Both the position numbers and the translations under genes were made by a program. This document shows positions 61,276 through 64,000 of a DNA stretch of 64,000 nt, piece by piece; the first letter of the stretch is position 1; each line of letters begins with the position of its first letter. Under the pieces are notes generated by a model. It did no database searches, had not been told where the DNA came from, and saw nothing but the letters and a program-made list of their open reading frames with translations. Source of the stretch: JACOMS01 sp051252005 (GTDB lineage Bacteria; Pseudomonadota; Alphaproteobacteria; Caulobacterales; Maricaulaceae); assembly GCA_051252005.1 (NCBI GenBank), contig JBPOEZ010000003.1, forward strand, positions 62,001 through 126,000, written 5' to 3'.

Positions 61276-62805
61276 TTAAAGAGCATCCGCAACCTCGAAC
61301 GCAGCGCGTTCACCGGACTCCATGGCGCCTTCCATGCCGCGCGCCACAACTGCTGTGTGTTCGCCCGCAAAGTGAATGCGGCCTGCCGGTTTTGATATAC
61401 CTTTGCCAAAAGTAGATAGCTGGCCTGGCTTCCAAGCAGCATACGCGCCTCCCGAAAATGGGTCTAATTGCCAGGACCAGAATTTAACAAATTTAAGCGC
61501 GCCCTTTGTGCTAGGCCTAATTTTTTCAAGATAGTTCAAGACGAAATGGTTAGCGCCATCTTCGCCAAGGCGGTCAAGATGATTGGCCACTTTGTCATTC
61601 GCAAAAGCAATGAAACTTGTGATACTTTTGGGATTCACGGGATCATTTCTAAGCGCCATAAACCGTGCTGAGGGACCGTCCGTCCACATAGACGGGGGCA
61701 GATCATCCTCTTCCCAGAACTTCCTTGTCGGCACATAGTGGAGGTGCGTAACGTTAGTGTAACCTAGGGTTCGGATAGCGCGAGACTGCTCTGGATGGAC
61801 AGGCGCGTCAATATTAATCAAGCGAAGCGCAGAGAACGGGATAGTTACAATAACACGCTTTGCCGTAAGCTTTTGACCACTTTCAAGGTGGACTTCAGCA
61901 TGATTTGTTTCATCACGAATTCCAACCACTTTTGTATTAAACTGAATATCAGTTTTTAAAGCCTTTGCCATGCCTTCAGGGATACGCTGATTGCCACCCT
62001 TGCCGGCAAAGGGGGAGCCTTTACGCTTAATCGTAGAACTCGATTGCCCAAACGAAATGATATTATACATCATCAAAGCCGATAGACCGTGCGGGCCACT
62101 CTCATCGCCGTAGCTCATATTCGTGCCAACGCTCAATTCGATAGCGCGGTCAGTAAAGCCTTTTTCTTTAAAATATTGATAAGCCGAAATATCGTATTTA
62201 GCGAACTTGGGTTCCACGAATTGCTCAGCACTCATAAGTGGATTGTCTTTAGCATATAGCCCATATTGAACATACCATGGGAGCTGATCTTTGAAACCTT
62301 CTGGCATAGGGTTGAGAGGGTGCTTTGCCCATTCATTGAACCGTATATGCTGACCTCTAATATTCATCATGGAAATTTCGGGAACCGGGACCGTACGTTT
62401 CCGTTCTCCCCCCAGAGGAATATTAAATTTTTCGGCAGCATTTAAAAGTCGGCCATAACTCGCCCCAATACCGCTCCCACCTGCCTCTGGGTGCCCCGGA
62501 ACATCGTCTAATGTGTAGAGTCGACCTCCGACGCGGTCTCGACCTTCTAGTAAGGTGACTGAGCAGCCCATTTCTTCTAATAAAAGTGTGGCGTTTAATC
62601 CAGATAAGCCCGCGCCGATTACAATTACATCTGCACCCTTCGTCTGAATGACCTTTGGCTTTCCAGGGCGCTTATGCGACTCAGCCATTTTCGTGTCGTT
62701 ATTGGCCTTAGAATTACATGCCGTCATAACCCCAGCGGTCCCAACCGCCGCCAGAGTCAGCGCAGCCCGCCGAGATATATTTTTGCTCGGTGTTCGTTTA
62801 CTCAT
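61276..62805 (-). CDS. FAD-dependent amine-oxidase-family protein, Tat/lipoprotein signal (paralogue 2)
   Basis: Start at the ATG at 62805, giving KNISRRAALTLAAVGTAGVM followed by TAC: twin-arginine signal plus lipobox. About 509 residues with FAD fingerprint DVIVIGAGLSGLNATLLLEE, GRDRVGGRLYTLDD and the C-terminal AGRIHFAGEHTAVVARGMEG. It shares long motifs with the protein at 13309 (ISAYQYFKEKGF against ISANAFLKSKGF, SMWTDGP against DMWTDSP). It probably works outside the cytoplasmic membrane and may pass electrons to the cytochrome c encoded downstream. Lies 43 bases after the CpcT-like gene. Confidence 0.86.
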   Translation of the reverse strand: MSKRTPSKNISRRAALTLAAVGTAGVMTACNSKANNDTKMAESHKRPGKPKVIQTKGADVIVIGAGLSGLNATLLLEEMGCSVTLLEGRDRVGGRLYTLDDVPGHPEAGGSGIGASYGRLLNAAEKFNIPLGGERKRTVPVPEISMMNIRGQHIRFNEWAKHPLNPMPEGFKDQLPWYVQYGLYAKDNPLMSAEQFVEPKFAKYDISAYQYFKEKGFTDRAIELSVGTNMSYGDESGPHGLSALMMYNIISFGQSSSTIKRKGSPFAGKGGNQRIPEGMAKALKTDIQFNTKVVGIRDETNHAEVHLESGQKLTAKRVIVTIPFSALRLINIDAPVHPEQSRAIRTLGYTNVTHLHYVPTRKFWEEDDLPPSMWTDGPSARFMALRNDPVNPKSITSFIAFANDKVANHLDRLGEDGANHFVLNYLEKIRPSTKGALKFVKFWSWQLDPFSGGAYAAWKPGQLSTFGKGISKPAGRIHFAGEHTAVVARGMEGAMESGERAAFEVADAL

Positions 62806-62848
62806 AAGATTAATACATCCTGGAACGCGCTTAGTATATTGTGGTTGA

Positions 62849-63601
62849 CTAGTTACTGATTTTATCGAGCTTGTGATAAGCAAAGCTGCCAGCGGTCACT
62901 TTCACTAGCTGTGTATTGGAATCAACAATACGGTCTCGGAACCAAAAACTGTCGGATGACAGACTGACTTGGTAATCAAAAATACTATCACCAAACTTAC
63001 ATTGGTTTTTGGGCATCTTCATTTGCAATCGGCCATTCCCAGTCTGGGTAACATACATGTCGCAATTGTCTGGTAGAGGGCTCATGTCCGAAGGTTTTAA
63101 CAACTTGACGGCTGATAGGTCTTTCCAAGCGCCTTTATATCTTGTTTTATCTTTGAAATACCATAACTTCACGCGCGTCGTTTCGGCCTCTGCATCATAA
63201 GTTACCGTGTAAAGGCGTTGACGATACGGGTTATTCTTGAAAGTAAATTCTTCAAGATAAAGGACGCGTTCCCCAAAAGCCGGTATGTCGACAACCCGGT
63301 AGTGTGAGTTCACCGGAAGAAATCCGCCAAATGTTTCACCAAACTCGTTTTCTTCTTGGCCTTCTCTCCAAATAGGCACGCCATCTTCGCGAAGGGCTGC
63401 GATTTGGATATCATTATTATAATCACCGTTCCACATCTCCATGATAGCATCAGCCATTTGCAGGGAGGTCATAGGCACAACCTTTTCCTGGGACGTTATT
63501 CCGGTCGTTGGCGCGACAGTCTCACAAGCGCTCAACAAAATGGGGGCGCACAGAGCCGCACCCATCAATAAGGGCTTAATAAAAATTGATTTTATAGTCA
63601 T
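62849..63601 (-). CDS. CpcT/CpeT-like lipoprotein
   Basis: Start at the ATG at 63601, with AAGGA upstream. About 250 residues: lipobox LLSAC, then LYLEEFTFKNNPYRQRLYTVTYD (in part) with the YRQRxY motif and NCDMYVTQTGNGRLQMKM...NQC with the Cys pair. Third CpcT-like protein of the window, again exported and again next to a DUF1838 and an amine-oxidase gene. Tetrapyrrole binding is suggested by family only. Confidence 0.75.
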   Translation of the reverse strand: MTIKSIFIKPLLMGAALCAPILLSACETVAPTTGITSQEKVVPMTSLQMADAIMEMWNGDYNNDIQIAALREDGVPIWREGQEENEFGETFGGFLPVNSHYRVVDIPAFGERVLYLEEFTFKNNPYRQRLYTVTYDAEAETTRVKLWYFKDKTRYKGAWKDLSAVKLLKPSDMSPLPDNCDMYVTQTGNGRLQMKMPKNQCKFGDSIFDYQVSLSSDSFWFRDRIVDSNTQLVKVTAGSFAYHKLDKISN

Positions 63602-63642
63602 GTCAGTTCCTTCAGTAATTCTGCCGTCCATTGTATATTTGA

Positions 63643-64000
63643 TTACACCGATGATTTGATAAATCCTGGATACTTACGCTCTGCAAATTCAAGAAAATCG
63701 GATGGGAAATCATCAATGGATTTAAACTTCCGTCCCATGCCGCCTTGCATAATACCGCCAGAGTGCCCCTTCATATTTAGCCATGTAAACCAGTCTATGT
63801 GCGTCTGGAAGCTAGAGCTTGCCATTACCGACGTAACAGTCGGATCGTCGAGTTCATCCCAAAGGGCCTCATACCGAAGTAAAGCATTATCGCGTCGCCA
63901 CTCTTTGTCGCGCGGCCTTTCATATTCAACACGCTCATCAAGCATGCACCAAATACGCTCTCCACCGCGAATCCACGGCAACACATAAGGTGCACCATAG
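63643..64000 (-). CDS. DUF1838 family protein, C-terminal part (runs off right edge)
   Basis: The frame is open to the right edge, with PYVLPWIRGGERIW upstream of an internal GTG that could be mistaken for a start. The end has HIDWFTWLNMKGHSGGIMQG, which aligns with DWLPWMNMQGREGMIYMHT of the DUF1838 protein at 16072, and KFKSIDDFPSDFLEFAERKYP with LKSWDDLSETMKSEINTHYP. The CpcT-like gene follows 42 bases downstream of its stop, the reverse gene order of the left block. Confidence 0.78.
   Translation of the reverse strand, partial: YGAPYVLPWIRGGERIWCMLDERVEYERPRDKEWRRDNALLRYEALWDELDDPTVTSVMASSSFQTHIDWFTWLNMKGHSGGIMQGGMGRKFKSIDDFPSDFLEFAERKYPGFIKSSV

Noticed and set aside
63643..63984. A complete short gene starting at the GTG at 63984
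   Set aside because: The frame is open to the window edge and the upstream codons continue the DUF1838-like sequence, so it is a cut gene.
1..64000. CRISPR array, prophage, integron or rRNA/tRNA genes
   Set aside because: No regularly spaced repeats with unique spacers, no phage structural genes or integrase, and no recognisable tRNA or rRNA sequence were seen.

Overview
The window looks like a chromosomal stretch of a marine-type alphaproteobacterium, perhaps Hyphomonadaceae or Maricaulales. That placement is inferred from gene content: TonB receptors, many lipoproteins, CaiB/enoyl-CoA/PhyH-type catabolic genes and a FixK/FNR-type regulator. No rRNA, tRNA or taxonomic marker is present. It reads as a catabolic and uptake region of three blocks, scarred by IS6-family insertions.

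Block 1 (1-22 kb). A deacetylase fragment and CoA-transferase face a LeuCD-like isomerase pair. A VAO-type FAD oxidase, a VOC protein and a zinc-free MDR oxidoreductase follow. Then comes a set of exported proteins: two CpcT/CpeT-like proteins, a DUF1838 protein, a VOC lipoprotein, a Tat lipoprotein amine oxidase, a TonB receptor with an MFS transporter, a YciI-like protein and a nitrilase-fold lipoprotein without its cysteine. A CRP/FNR regulator sits in the middle. FNR-box-like palindromes lie in front of several of these genes.

Block 2 (23-47 kb). A porin-like protein and a PepSY/two-component set come first. A tightly organised catabolic regulon follows: a five-gene ABC importer/nitrilase/M81 peptidase operon, a TonB receptor/PepSY membrane protein/second binding protein operon, two alpha/beta hydrolases, a GntR regulator, a glutamine-synthetase-like/ALDH/iron-ADH operon, and an HpaI-type aldolase with an OprB-type porin. 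Six near-identical copies of TAGTAGCCAAT sit at the five promoter regions of this block only, which suggests one GntR regulon. I infer uptake of an iron-chelator-like or peptide-like compound, hydrolysis, and gamma-glutamylation of a released amine. The substrate is unknown.

Block 3 (47-64 kb). An IS6-family element, a tetR remnant and a decayed TonB-receptor pseudogene precede an operon: GPH transporter, small membrane protein, sterol-desaturase-like hydroxylase, membrane protein, SnoaL-like protein, enoyl-CoA hydratase, PhyH dioxygenase and TIM-barrel protein. A second IS6-family copy with nested remnants follows. After it come paralogues of block 1 genes (YciI-like, MDR, amine oxidase, CpcT-like, DUF1838) together with an alpha/beta hydrolase, a cytochrome c and a repeat lipoprotein. 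The same unusual exported gene set therefore occurs twice, on either side of block 2.
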